Below, piece by piece: positions 27,783 to 37,270 of a stretch of 64,000 bases of DNA. Origin of the DNA: Lentisphaerota bacterium (GTDB taxonomy: Bacteria > Verrucomicrobiota > Lentisphaeria > Oligosphaerales > JABHEG01); NCBI GenBank assembly GCA_018676675.1, contig JABHEG010000217.1, positions 62,001-126,000 on the forward strand, in the 5' to 3' direction. The position numbers and the translations under genes were made by a program. The notes under the pieces are model-generated. The model was given only the letters and a program-made list of their open reading frames with translations, searched no databases and was not told where the DNA came from. Position 1 is the stretch's first letter; each line of letters begins with the position of its first letter.

Positions 27783-27785
27783 TTA

Positions 27786-30700
27786 TCACCGTGGCGCCTC
27801 GCGGACGCTGGCGCCGTCCACAAAGAAGGTTGAGTCGCCTTCTGGATTCGCTGCGGTGATCCGGAAAGCGGCCCTGCTATGCTGCGCCACGAAGCGCAGT
27901 TCCACGCGTTTCCAGTCTCCCGCTTTGCAGGTCTGTTTCATCGTCTGATCAGTGCCATTGGTGATGGTGACCAGGGCCTGTCCGGCCGCCACTTTGATCC
28001 AGACGCTGGCCACATATGGTCGACCGATGTCGAGCCACTCCGTACCGCTACTCAAACCGGCCCCCGTCTTGGCGGTGATGCGTACACCCGCTGCGCCTTC
28101 GCGGAATTCGCCGGGCTGGTCGGCGCGCCCGACGGTGGTCGTTTCGGGAGCACGGCCCATGAACGACCAACCCGGGGGAAGAAGGATCGTGTCCCCTAGC
28201 CGCATGTAGGGCCGATGCGGAGCACGGTAGTGGTCGCCTGGGCTCTCGGACCAGGTGAGGAAAATCCGCTTGAGATAGCGAAACGTGCCCGGGAGAGCTT
28301 CGAGGCGTCCGTCCGGGAAGACCACGAAATCCTTGCCGGGCACCAAGTCTTTGGCAAAGTAGCGATCACCGTTTCGCGCGCTCACCGAAGCCGGGTCGAT
28401 CTGCTCGACGCCGCGCAGACGGAAATCGCCTTCCAGGTCGCCGGCCGGTAAACGCTCACCCAGGATGCCTTCGGCCAGCAGGCTGTTGAACTCCGGTGTA
28501 CGAGCCGGCGATGGGTTGAATCGCAGGCCGCGCGCCTTCTCCTCAACGGCCTCGAGGTAGGCCGCATCGGTAGACACCAGCACGACACAGTAGACATCGA
28601 GCTCAGGCACCGAGATCCTTGCGTGTTCGACCTCGCGCTCGATTGTCAGGCGACGAGGCGGAAGATCCGGCGAGATCATGAGGCCCTGCGCCCCCTCAGG
28701 TGCACTCGCCACGCTCAGCTGTAGCTGCACGTCACTCCGACGCACCAGTCTCGTACGCATCTCCGGTCTCATCTTCACCCTCGATGCCTCACCAATGGTC
28801 ACCATATAGGCACCGGTCTGAATGCCGTTGAGGGCCGACAGATCATCGCCACTGAACGTCTTGCCACCATCCGTCGAGTAGTCGCTGTCCGGCACGGTTT
28901 GCGTTGCATCCAGATAGACGGCCACATGCGCCCCATAGGCATCGACTGCGCCGGCGCCACGGACAGTGATCTCGTTAGGGGCGTTCGGCTTCAGGAGCGC
29001 TCTCTCAACCGGGAACTCAACCCAGGCTGTGTTGCGAATCGCTGCCGCATCAACCGGTGTCAAGGCTGTCCCGTTCACCGTAGCGGCCAGTTGCCAGTCT
29101 TTGCCAACCCCGAATGCCAGTACACGCAACACGGGATTCGCGGGCACGTCGACCAATGCCACCTGGGCTCGGATCACCTGACCCGTGCTGGTGATCGTGG
29201 CGTAGCGTTCAGGCGTCTGATAGGTCGCGTTGACGATGTGCGCCTGGGTCGCACGCCCCGCGTGATCGGTCATGATGTTCATGAATACCGACCCCAAATC
29301 TCCGGCACCCGGCGAGTAAGTCACACGATTGCCATGACCTCCGCTCAGCCGCGTCAGAATCGCCTCAAACTCGCCGTCTGTGTAGAGCATGAGGCTTTGC
29401 GGTGCATAGGCCACCAGGCCCTTTCCTACATCGCGGTAGGTCACCGAGTTGAGGTCCGCGCCCACCGGCACGAACTCAAGATCGTAGATCCGGCAGAACT
29501 CTTCACCGTCCTTATCCATCCGGGCGCGCACCTCGAAGCGATCACCGGTGCGGATGGCGATGCCGGGCAACTGCTTCACATGTCGACGATCAGTGTCCTT
29601 GTCCAGTGTGAATGTGGTCAGCACACTGCCGTTCTGCAGTACGGTCATGTTTGATACACCGTCGCTTTCGTCGAGGTGCACGATCCGCACATCGTACTGC
29701 CCATCGGCACCGCTGAAATCCGCTGTCACCGTACCTTCCAGCGTCTTGGTCTTCTCGTGGAAATTCATCGGCAACCAAACTCGTCCCTCCTTCTCCACCA
29801 CAAAGCCTGTCAGCTGGCAATCATAGGCCGCGCTGAAACTCACGCGTGTCGGGACACTGCCCAGGAGTTGTGACGCCAGGACACTCGTCCGCGGAATCCC
29901 CAATTCGTCGCGTGTCGCCAGTGCTTGTGAGATGAGGGCTTTACCGCCCGCGCGGACCCAGTCCAGCAGCACCTGCAGCCGCGGTTCGTTGAGGCAACGG
30001 ACGTCCGGCAGAACCAGTACGTCTGCCTTCATCTCCGGCCAGATCGCCGGGGTGACGTCGTGCTCAATCACCACGTCATAGGCCCAGCCCTGCCGCCAGA
30101 GACGCTCGCCCAGCGGCGCGTTCGAGGCCGAGCCATGTGCCTCGGAAGCGATCGGGCTCATGACCGCCAGACGGGCGGCTAGTCTGGCCTCACGGTAGAC
30201 CAATTCCTCCAATTCCCTGTTGAATGTGTTGTACTGGGTGACCTGCGGGCCGTAGCGCATGGTGTCGTAGGTCATGGCTCCGATCTGCACCATGTGCGCG
30301 GCGTTCAACGCCAGCGATTCTGCCAGCATCAGCCGAGCGTATTCCTCAGTCAATGTCCAGTTCAGCACCCGGAAGCCGCCACTGCGGTCGAGCCGTGGCC
30401 GAGGGAAGTGGTCGTGGGTCAGCAGCGCCTGCGCCTTACCATGGGTGCGGGCCAGCCCGCATTTGAGATCCCAGATGCTGTCTGTCTGCGGCAGCATCTT
30501 GCCGCTGTTTTCGTAGAACTCGATATCGGGGAAATCATACTCGCCCGCATAGTACGCCGGTGCCCCCCGCGACCCTTGGATTGACAGGCGCGGTCTGTCG
30601 GAGCTCCAAGCGTGTTTCCGCAAGGCGTCGCAGTACTCGATATAGGCGCGGTGTTGCATGTCGTCCCAGAACATCCGCACGCGGAGATCGCTGGCGCTGC

Positions 30701-31418
30701 GCGGATCGATCACTTTGCCGAACTCACGTCTGCTCACCTCTTTCCACTTCTTCATCGCCAGCGGTCCCCAGTCGTGACGTACCCCGGCATTGTCGTAGTA
30801 GTAGCCACCGTGGATGCCTGGGTGGTCCAGGTCGTGCAACCACTTCACGAGTTGTTTGTTGGTCACTGCTGCTTTGCCTTCGACCATGTAGCTCATCACC
30901 TGGAAGTGATGCTCTAGCCAGCGCTCCGAGAAGTAGCTCGTGCGGTGCCGCGTCGATGGCCATACGTAGGCCTTGATCGGCTTGCCGTCCCGGCCCCAGG
31001 TGATCTGGTCCTTGGCATAAGGGAAGCGATTCAGAGTGTCCCAGCGATGCCGCTCGAAGCGGACATCTTCCCGGTAGTCCACTCGCTCGAACTCGTCGTT
31101 GAAGTAGATTGAGTTCGGGCATGTATAGAAGAACAGATTGCCGCCGCGGGGCTGCAAGTAGCGCGAGACAACGGCGTCCGTCTGAATGATGGGGTGTTCC
31201 CACGCGGGCTGCGCGGTGAAGATCAGATTGAAGTGACTGCCCAGCGGGTCCACGTCGAGCCAAGTATCCAGCTGTGGGCCGTTGAACGGTGCGACGCAAG
31301 CGCGAAGCACGCCGCGGCGGGCGTAGCGCGGCAGGTGGTCATGGGTTTCCCAGTGTGCATCCGCGCCGATCGCGGCCAGTAGGCAGGCCGCGGTGAGAGT
31401 TGAGCGCCAAAGGTCCAT
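27786..31418 (-). CDS. Large secreted glycoside-hydrolase-like protein with beta-galactosidase trimerisation-like domain
   Basis: The product is 1210 residues with a signal peptide (1-22, ending IGADAH) and GGAG six bases upstream of the ATG. Residues about 25-430 look like a TIM-barrel region with many aromatic residues (GGYYYDNAGVRHDWGP, FPDIEFYENSGK). Residues about 440-520 resemble the amidotransferase-like domain of some beta-galactosidases (DVLVLPDVRCL, VRAGGKALIS). The rest is beta-sandwich modules, ending in a CBM-like segment (residues 1080-1210, WIKVAAGQALVTITN, STFFVDGASVRE). No family is named with certainty. It is divergent from the beta-propeller gene at 31662. Its 3' end abuts a repeat. 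Confidence 0.72.
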   Translation of the reverse strand: MDLWRSTLTAACLLAAIGADAHWETHDHLPRYARRGVLRACVAPFNGPQLDTWLDVDPLGSHFNLIFTAQPAWEHPIIQTDAVVSRYLQPRGGNLFFYTCPNSIYFNDEFERVDYREDVRFERHRWDTLNRFPYAKDQITWGRDGKPIKAYVWPSTRHRTSYFSERWLEHHFQVMSYMVEGKAAVTNKQLVKWLHDLDHPGIHGGYYYDNAGVRHDWGPLAMKKWKEVSRREFGKVIDPRSASDLRVRMFWDDMQHRAYIEYCDALRKHAWSSDRPRLSIQGSRGAPAYYAGEYDFPDIEFYENSGKMLPQTDSIWDLKCGLARTHGKAQALLTHDHFPRPRLDRSGGFRVLNWTLTEEYARLMLAESLALNAAHMVQIGAMTYDTMRYGPQVTQYNTFNRELEELVYREARLAARLAVMSPIASEAHGSASNAPLGERLWRQGWAYDVVIEHDVTPAIWPEMKADVLVLPDVRCLNEPRLQVLLDWVRAGGKALISQALATRDELGIPRTSVLASQLLGSVPTRVSFSAAYDCQLTGFVVEKEGRVWLPMNFHEKTKTLEGTVTADFSGADGQYDVRIVHLDESDGVSNMTVLQNGSVLTTFTLDKDTDRRHVKQLPGIAIRTGDRFEVRARMDKDGEEFCRIYDLEFVPVGADLNSVTYRDVGKGLVAYAPQSLMLYTDGEFEAILTRLSGGHGNRVTYSPGAGDLGSVFMNIMTDHAGRATQAHIVNATYQTPERYATITSTGQVIRAQVALVDVPANPVLRVLAFGVGKDWQLAATVNGTALTPVDAAAIRNTAWVEFPVERALLKPNAPNEITVRGAGAVDAYGAHVAVYLDATQTVPDSDYSTDGGKTFSGDDLSALNGIQTGAYMVTIGEASRVKMRPEMRTRLVRRSDVQLQLSVASAPEGAQGLMISPDLPPRRLTIEREVEHARISVPELDVYCVVLVSTDAAYLEAVEEKARGLRFNPSPARTPEFNSLLAEGILGERLPAGDLEGDFRLRGVEQIDPASVSARNGDRYFAKDLVPGKDFVVFPDGRLEALPGTFRYLKRIFLTWSESPGDHYRAPHRPYMRLGDTILLPPGWSFMGRAPETTTVGRADQPGEFREGAAGVRITAKTGAGLSSGTEWLDIGRPYVASVWIKVAAGQALVTITNGTDQTMKQTCKAGDWKRVELRFVAQHSRAAFRITAANPEGDSTFFVDGASVREAPR

Positions 31419-31573
31419 GCGTTACTCCGGTGAGCAGGGGGCTGCGGACGGACTTCAGCGCGCGGTCCACCGGCTGGGCCCCAATCAGTAGTAACTGAGC
31501 TTGCTGGTAGCGAAATAGCTTTCCGTGCTCGGCGAGGAAAGTAGCGTTGAGGGGGGGGGAGGGCAAGGCTTTG

Positions 31574-31584
31574 GTAACGCTTAC
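31574..31584. promoter_or_regulatory. Possible regulator operator (GTAA-N3-TTAC)
   Basis: GTAACGCTTAC is a short palindrome with a CG-containing centre, like operators of LacI-family regulators. It lies 88 bases before the ATG at 31662 and about 155 bases before the divergent start at 31418. No regulator gene is in the window and one site is weak evidence. Confidence 0.25.
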
Positions 31585-31661
31585 GGGTGCAGTATGGTGG
31601 TGGTGTCGCGCTGGATTGGGTCGATTTCCGAGTTCGCAAGTGTTCTTCAGGAGCCATGAAC

Positions 31662-33230
31662 ATGTCTGTCGATGATGAAAGTCACCGAACTAAGCGGGGC
31701 GCAATCCTCGCGCGGTCTGCAATGACGGCATTGGCGTTGTCTGCGTCAGCCTCGTGCCTCCGGGCTTCGGCAGAAGGAGATCCCATGAGATCAGCCATCG
31801 AGTTCCTGGATTCTCGAACCGTTGAGCACACACACTTCCTGGATCGACGCGTCACGCCAATCCGCCGCTACGAACACAACCCGATCATTCCCGAGGCGAA
31901 TGACATCGCGACGGTCTTGAAGGGCAACGATGGCGTCATCCGGCTGTGGTACAAGACCAAAGTGCCCGTTCCCGGCATTCGCCCCCATGGCGGGCGCATC
32001 GTGATCGGCGTCTACAGGCTGTGCTACGCCGAGTCGACCGACGGCATCACCTGGACTCGCCCGGAGCTGGGGCTCAAGGATGTGGACGGGTCGAAAGCCA
32101 ACAACGTGGTGCTGAACTACGCGGGAACGATGGGGCCCGTCCCACCGGAGTACAAGAAGCCTGATGTTGACAGCGCCGGACGTCCGGTCGAGGCCAACTG
32201 CATCCTCGATCGTGAACTCACGCCCATGCCGCACACACGTGGCCGTTTCACTGCCCTCTCCCATCACGGGACCTCGTTCGCCTTTTCCGACGATGGTCTG
32301 ACGTGGACAGCGTATCCAGAAAATCCGGTGGTCAGCTTTGGCGGCTCGGATACCTATAATTCGTTTGTTTTTGACCCTGATACTGGTCGCTATGTGCTAT
32401 TCCATCGCCCTCACCCCAACATCCACGCGGGGTGGGCACGCGTCAATCGGCTAGTCGCCCGTATCGAGAGCGATGATCTGGTGAACTGGGACTGGGACAG
32501 CGCGCGCTGCGTTTTGGACACGGACTCGCGAGACGCGCCGGCGGTGAACCCCAAAGGCGACAGTCAGCGCGGGCGTCTCCAGCAGTTCTACGGCGTCAAC
32601 GTCGTCCGCCATGGGGACCTCTTTGTTGGGCTCGCACAACTCCTGGATGACGGCAGGAACGGTTGGTTCGATGTGCACCTCGTTCACAGCCGAGATGGCA
32701 TTGATTGGCAGCGAGAGCTGCCCGATCAACCCCTGATTCCGCTTCTGGGGCATGGTCATTGGGACAGCGGCATGGTGTGGGCGAAGCCACCCATCCCGAT
32801 GGGGGACGACCTGTACATCTACTACACCGGCTCCAATATGAGTCACCAGTACCAAATGATGAACGACGAGACACTCGACCAACGCCAGATTGGGCTCGGG
32901 ATTATCCGGCGTGGACGCTTGGTTGGTTACCACGCTGGAGAGGCCGAGGGTGAGTTGTTGACCCGCCCATTCATGCTGACAGCAGGGCAGCTCTTCCTGA
33001 ACGCGGATGCGTCCGGCGGCGAGATCAAAGCCGCGGTCGCACAAGGAAACGGGAAACCCGTGCCCGGTTTGGGTAAGGAAGACTTCACGCCGATCAGTGG
33101 TGACGGACTGGAGTTGCCCATGGTGTGGGGCGAACCGGGAAAGCTCGCGGAACTTGTGGGGCAGCGCATCCGTCTGCGTATAGCCGTTCGCACCGGGGCC
33201 ATCTACGGACTCCAGATGGGGCAACGGTAG
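31662..33230 (+). CDS. Exported five-bladed beta-propeller protein (GH32/GH43-like fold)
   Basis: The product is 522 residues from the ATG at 31662, with AGGAG eight bases upstream; an ATG at 31656 is two codons earlier. The N-terminus has a signal-like stretch preceded by KRG (about 15-45), not a clear Tat motif. The rest looks like a five-bladed propeller of the GH32/43/68 or GH130 clan: YEHNPIIPEAND, LWYKTKVPVPG, CYAESTDGITWTRPELG, YNSFVFDPDTGRYVLFHRPH, HWDSGMVWAKPPI, DLYIYYTGSN. Acidic residues fit a glycosidase or phosphorylase site, but I cannot assign one. It starts divergently from the 27786-31418 gene and is followed by repeats at 33264. Confidence 0.78.
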   Translation: MSVDDESHRTKRGAILARSAMTALALSASASCLRASAEGDPMRSAIEFLDSRTVEHTHFLDRRVTPIRRYEHNPIIPEANDIATVLKGNDGVIRLWYKTKVPVPGIRPHGGRIVIGVYRLCYAESTDGITWTRPELGLKDVDGSKANNVVLNYAGTMGPVPPEYKKPDVDSAGRPVEANCILDRELTPMPHTRGRFTALSHHGTSFAFSDDGLTWTAYPENPVVSFGGSDTYNSFVFDPDTGRYVLFHRPHPNIHAGWARVNRLVARIESDDLVNWDWDSARCVLDTDSRDAPAVNPKGDSQRGRLQQFYGVNVVRHGDLFVGLAQLLDDGRNGWFDVHLVHSRDGIDWQRELPDQPLIPLLGHGHWDSGMVWAKPPIPMGDDLYIYYTGSNMSHQYQMMNDETLDQRQIGLGIIRRGRLVGYHAGEAEGELLTRPFMLTAGQLFLNADASGGEIKAAVAQGNGKPVPGLGKEDFTPISGDGLELPMVWGEPGKLAELVGQRIRLRIAVRTGAIYGLQMGQR

Positions 33231-33263
33231 TGCCGTGGACGCCCCCCCCGGCGGCATTCTTCT

Positions 33264-33309
33264 GCTTGTACGCCGCACAGCCCCCCGGGCGGCATCTTCT
33301 CTTGGCGAT
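33264..33309 (-). repeat. Partial GTAC-ended intergenic element, reverse orientation
   Basis: It reads CTTGTACGCCGCACAGCC, then CCCGGGCGGCATCTTCTC. This is the reverse complement of the right half of the element at 27589. A diverged companion (CCCCCGGCGGCATTCTTCTG) precedes it at 33244. It lies between two genes on the same strand. Confidence 0.75.
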
Positions 33310-33315
33310 CAGAGG

Positions 33316-33340
33316 CACCGGTTTGGGAAAACCGGCCTCC
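33316..33340. repeat. Short palindrome element (CACCGGTTTGGGAAAACCGG type)
   Basis: CACCGGTTTGGGAAAACCGG followed by CCTCC forms a hairpin with CCGGTTT pairing AAAACCGG. The same sequence occurs at 56043 and, reversed, at about 60458, each time between genes. Confidence 0.8.
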
Positions 33341-33381
33341 AGGAGAATGACGGCCGGCCTTCGGACAGACAGGGATTCTGA

Positions 33382-36300
33382 ATGACGAAACGCCTCATAC
33401 TTACCGTGTTCCTCGCCTGCAGTCTGGTGACGCTCGTCTCCACCGGCGCAGGATTGGTCCCTGCGAAGCCGGTGTTCAATAAGGACGGTACGATCACGGC
33501 TGGCCCCAAGCGCATCACGTTGAGGCAAAACTATGGGCAGTTCTGGATGGTCCTGGGCCGAAGCGTGACGGTCCATTGTGAGCAGATGTTCAGGTTCGAC
33601 GATGGTCCAATAGGCACCGTCTTCTTCCTCGACCGGAAGTATCAGGTCGACCATGAAGCCAGGCGTGTCGTTTACTCCGCCAGAATGCGTTCACACAGGG
33701 CGACGGAGACCACGCTGGGAGATTTCACTATCTCCATGCGTCTCCGTGATGATGGACTGATCGAGATCGCCAGTGACTACACCTTCGACGACCCCGATCA
33801 CGCCAGGCCGAAGAGCGACTACTTCACCTTCCATATTCCGCCGTCTCTGACGGGGGACAAAGCGTTCACTCTGAACGGCAAAGCCGGGCAGTTCCCCTCT
33901 GCGGGAACCAAGTTCCTCACGTCTGAGGACCACCCCCGGGAGCTTGTTCTCTTTCCTGCCGACGCTCACGCGAACTCGAGCCTCGGGATCACCTTCGTCG
34001 ACACTGGGCGTCTCAGTATGAAGGGGGATCGTGTGACGATCTTCCCTTCCGCGACCGGGAAGCTGAAATTCCTCCTGGATTTTCGCCAGGTCAGCGAGAC
34101 GTCACTTGTCCAATCAGAAGAGACATACGGCGGGATCGACTACTGGCAGAACGACAGACTGCGGCTGCCGCAGTACGGCAAATGTCGCAACCTGGTTCAG
34201 AACCCGTCCTTTGAGAATGGCATGACGCACTGGGGTTACCGCACCTATGGTCAGGACAACGACTTCAATGTCAAGTGGATCTACAGGATAGATGACAAGG
34301 AAGCACGAATCGGCGCTCACAGCCTGCTCATGCGGGTCGTTCCACGAAGTCCATACCACCCTATACAGATCAGCACTTTCACGATGCCGGTCGAGCAGGA
34401 CCAGGCCTATGTCGTGAGCTTCTATGCCAAGGCTGATCGACCGGGAGCCGGGATTCTCTTCGCCGGACGCTGCGCCACTGTCCCGCTGTGGCATCCCAGT
34501 CTGTGGAAGGGCCGGACGAGCATGTACGAGGTCATCGACATCAGCACGGAATGGAAGCGCTATTCGTTGGTCGTGGAACCGCGACAGCGACTGTTGTCAC
34601 TGTATTTTGGGCCCATCGGGAGATCTGGTCTGGAGGGAGGGGAAGGGAAGATATGGATCGATGGCGTACAGCTCGAACAGGGCGAGCTCACAGCCTACCA
34701 GGAAAAGCCGGTGGCGGCGCAGTTGACCAGCGTTGCGCAGGGGAATTTCCTGGAGGCGCGACAAGAGCCGGACTTGCGTCTGTGCCTCTCCATGGGGAAG
34801 CCGGGGATAGACGGCGATGTCTCGATCGAGATTGCCGATTTCTGGGGAGAGACTGTCGTGCGAACATCGCACAGGTTCATTTCCGGGAAGGATGGATACT
34901 GCTCAGTCCCGATTCCTGAGGTCGACCGCGACTTCCCCCCCGGCATATTCGTGGTCACGGCAAACACCAAGCTTGACGATGGGTTTGAGTGTCGGGAGCT
35001 CTTTCGTTTCTCTGTGATGGGGCCCCTGGCTAACACGCATCGCAACAAGGACATCATTTCGTGCGAGTACAGCTTCGGGCTTCCCCGCGCTGCACCGGAT
35101 TCCGGACGAGGAATGGAACGCCTCCGGGCCGTCGGCTTCGGCTCCGCTGTCAGCATGGCGTACGTCCCCGACCCGCAACGAATGGCACAGCTGCAGACGT
35201 ACGGCATCAGCCTTGCCGGCGGTTGCTCGATCATTGATAAGCGCCGGGGCGGGGGCTCAATCAAGGTCGGCGATCGCGCAATCACCGGCATCCTCACGAT
35301 GCTGGATCCGAGCACAGCGCAGCTTGGTGAGTTCGAGGAGTTGTGTGCCCTCAAAGCGGCGCAGAACCCGTTGGTCGGCGTCTGGTACTTCTCGAGTGAG
35401 TGTCCGGCCGGGTGCCTGCCGCTGGCAGCACACCTCGATACGTTCGCCAAGTTCCTGGTCGCCACGCATCAGGGGGTCAAGCGAGGCAACCCCCGGGCAA
35501 CGGTCCAGTTGACCGGTGGGCCGTCGGACATCTCCCTCCATGGAGGCGTGCGGCAGGTGCGGGAGTTCATCGAAGCGACTCAGAAGCTCGCTCCGGGGAT
35601 CTTGTTCGACGGGGTTGGCGGCCACATCTACCGAGGCACCCCTGAGCTTCCCGATCTTGACACGGATGTGGCTGCGTTTCTCGACATGCTGGACGGAACC
35701 GTCTACAAGGGATGTGCCGTCAACTTGAACGAAGGGATGAACTACTTCCCCTTGACCATGCTTGAGTACGGCATCGATCCGCACCAAGGCAATTCGAGCA
35801 AGTGGTTCGGGAGTCCCGTCTCCTACGATCTGGGCGACGCCGAAAGAATCGCGGCTGCCTACTACGCGCGGTCCTGGCTTGTCGCGCTGAAATACCACAA
35901 ACGAGTTCTCACGATGAGCGGTCACCAGAACCGCTTCATGTTCCTGGACTTCGATTTCACAGCCTACTCACTTCTCAAGGTCAGTAACACGCTCGGCCGA
36001 TTGCTCGGGAGTGCAGATTTCAGGGAGGATATCCGGTTCGCACCACTTGTGAGGTGTTATCTGTTTGAGGATGATAGGCATCGGCCTGTCGCGGCGCTGT
36101 GGTCTCACATTCCGGATGTGGATCGCGGGATGAAGGAGGCACCCTCTGCGGTGCTGCCGTTCACGGGCGACCCACCTGATGTCTATACTCTTATGGAGAA
36201 CACAATCAGACCGGAAACTCGAGCGGATGGGAGCGTGGTTGTGCCGGTTGGACCTCAACCACTGTTTCTGGTGGGCAAACCCGGGACACTGAGCACCATG

Positions 36301-37260
36301 TCCCGGGCCATACGGTTTGCCCGGTTGCTGGGGCGGGAAGGTGCGCCAACGGTAGCCATCAGCGCCCTTCCTCTGTCCGCTTCTGAAGCGGAGGTGACGT
36401 TCAAGAATCTCCTGAGCAAGCCGTTCTCGGGGGTCGCCAGTGTCTCCTTCGCTCACGCGACTGAGCGGATCCCTCTGGATCTCGGCCCGTCCGCTCGGTT
36501 GAAACGGGTAGCCAAAGCCGGGACCGAGTTCGCTTGCGACCGACTTGAATCATTCGTCCTGGAAGCGGATCTGGGGAGTCTCGACCAGCCTATCAAGACT
36601 ACGATTTCTTACCCGGTCCTGTTCATCAGCAGGTTCGCCCCGGCAGTGGATGGCGATCTTGGTGATTGGCGGGACCGTCCGTTCATCCCGCTGAGTTCCG
36701 GGAAAACGGACTTGTTGAGCGCCTCAATCAAGTTGGCGTGGGATGACAGTCATCTGTTCCTGGCCGCGACGGTCAATGATGCGTCCGCCACGGCTGCCTC
36801 GCGCCAGGATGCTATGGAAGGCAAGAGCAGAGACATGCTGGGCATTTGCCTCGACTTGCTCTCCAATGGCCGGCTCAAAGGCGATCTGGCGCCATTCGAC
36901 GACGACAACTATTGCTACGAATTCATGCCATCACCCGGAGAGGAGAAGGGGATCGCTTTCTGCCGCCACGCGCCCGTGACCCAAGCCGACAGTGGGAAGA
37001 TGGCGCCCCGCAAGGGACGGTTTGACGGACAGATTATCGCCGTGTGCAGACGACGAGCGGATGGCTATGTCTACGAGGTGGCCATTCCCAGAGCCCGGCT
37101 GATGCCGCTGCGGCTTGCCAAGGGCACGGCGTTCGGGCTTAGCGTTGCCGCGGGCGACGGGGGGGCAGGGGACGACACAGCGACCGGAAAAACGGCGGCA
37201 CTTGCAGCCAGGGACTGGCGGAACCCGGGGGAGTTCGCCGTCGCTGTATTTGTGGAGTAA
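33382..37260 (+). CDS. Secreted multidomain protein: CBM4/9-like, TIM-barrel-like, C-terminal CBM9/DOMON
   Basis: The product is 1292 residues with a signal peptide (1-23, MTKRLILTVF start). Residues about 265-435 are a CBM4/9-like jelly roll (NLVQNPSFENG opening, WIDGVQLEQGE close). Residues about 560-860 look like a glycosidase-like barrel (GFGSAVSMAYVPDP, LVGVWYFSSE, ILFDGVGGHIYRG). Residues about 1070-1290 are a CBM9/DOMON sugar-binding domain (VDGDLGDWRDRPFI, LAWDDSHLFLAATVND, VYEVAIPRARL). The catalytic family is not recognised. It ends 10 bases before the convergent heparinase-like gene at 37271, with no element or obvious terminator between them, unlike the other convergent pairs here. 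Confidence 0.8.
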   Translation: MTKRLILTVFLACSLVTLVSTGAGLVPAKPVFNKDGTITAGPKRITLRQNYGQFWMVLGRSVTVHCEQMFRFDDGPIGTVFFLDRKYQVDHEARRVVYSARMRSHRATETTLGDFTISMRLRDDGLIEIASDYTFDDPDHARPKSDYFTFHIPPSLTGDKAFTLNGKAGQFPSAGTKFLTSEDHPRELVLFPADAHANSSLGITFVDTGRLSMKGDRVTIFPSATGKLKFLLDFRQVSETSLVQSEETYGGIDYWQNDRLRLPQYGKCRNLVQNPSFENGMTHWGYRTYGQDNDFNVKWIYRIDDKEARIGAHSLLMRVVPRSPYHPIQISTFTMPVEQDQAYVVSFYAKADRPGAGILFAGRCATVPLWHPSLWKGRTSMYEVIDISTEWKRYSLVVEPRQRLLSLYFGPIGRSGLEGGEGKIWIDGVQLEQGELTAYQEKPVAAQLTSVAQGNFLEARQEPDLRLCLSMGKPGIDGDVSIEIADFWGETVVRTSHRFISGKDGYCSVPIPEVDRDFPPGIFVVTANTKLDDGFECRELFRFSVMGPLANTHRNKDIISCEYSFGLPRAAPDSGRGMERLRAVGFGSAVSMAYVPDPQRMAQLQTYGISLAGGCSIIDKRRGGGSIKVGDRAITGILTMLDPSTAQLGEFEELCALKAAQNPLVGVWYFSSECPAGCLPLAAHLDTFAKFLVATHQGVKRGNPRATVQLTGGPSDISLHGGVRQVREFIEATQKLAPGILFDGVGGHIYRGTPELPDLDTDVAAFLDMLDGTVYKGCAVNLNEGMNYFPLTMLEYGIDPHQGNSSKWFGSPVSYDLGDAERIAAAYYARSWLVALKYHKRVLTMSGHQNRFMFLDFDFTAYSLLKVSNTLGRLLGSADFREDIRFAPLVRCYLFEDDRHRPVAALWSHIPDVDRGMKEAPSAVLPFTGDPPDVYTLMENTIRPETRADGSVVVPVGPQPLFLVGKPGTLSTMSRAIRFARLLGREGAPTVAISALPLSASEAEVTFKNLLSKPFSGVASVSFAHATERIPLDLGPSARLKRVAKAGTEFACDRLESFVLEADLGSLDQPIKTTISYPVLFISRFAPAVDGDLGDWRDRPFIPLSSGKTDLLSASIKLAWDDSHLFLAATVNDASATAASRQDAMEGKSRDMLGICLDLLSNGRLKGDLAPFDDDNYCYEFMPSPGEEKGIAFCRHAPVTQADSGKMAPRKGRFDGQIIAVCRRRADGYVYEVAIPRARLMPLRLAKGTAFGLSVAAGDGGAGDDTATGKTAALAARDWRNPGEFAVAVFVE

Positions 37261-37270
37261 CTCTCGGTGT

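Larger units (their letters stand above)
27547..27785. other. Repeat-filled intergenic region between convergent genes
   Basis: The 239 bases between the convergent genes ending at 27546 and 27786 are almost all palindromic element sequence: a truncated right-end unit, a full element and a nearly full element. ORFs that cross it are translated repeat. Confidence 0.85.

Noticed and set aside
27550..27948. Small ORFs on both strands over the repeats
   Set aside because: The same peptides arise from repeat copies elsewhere, which shows they are translated repeat, not genes.
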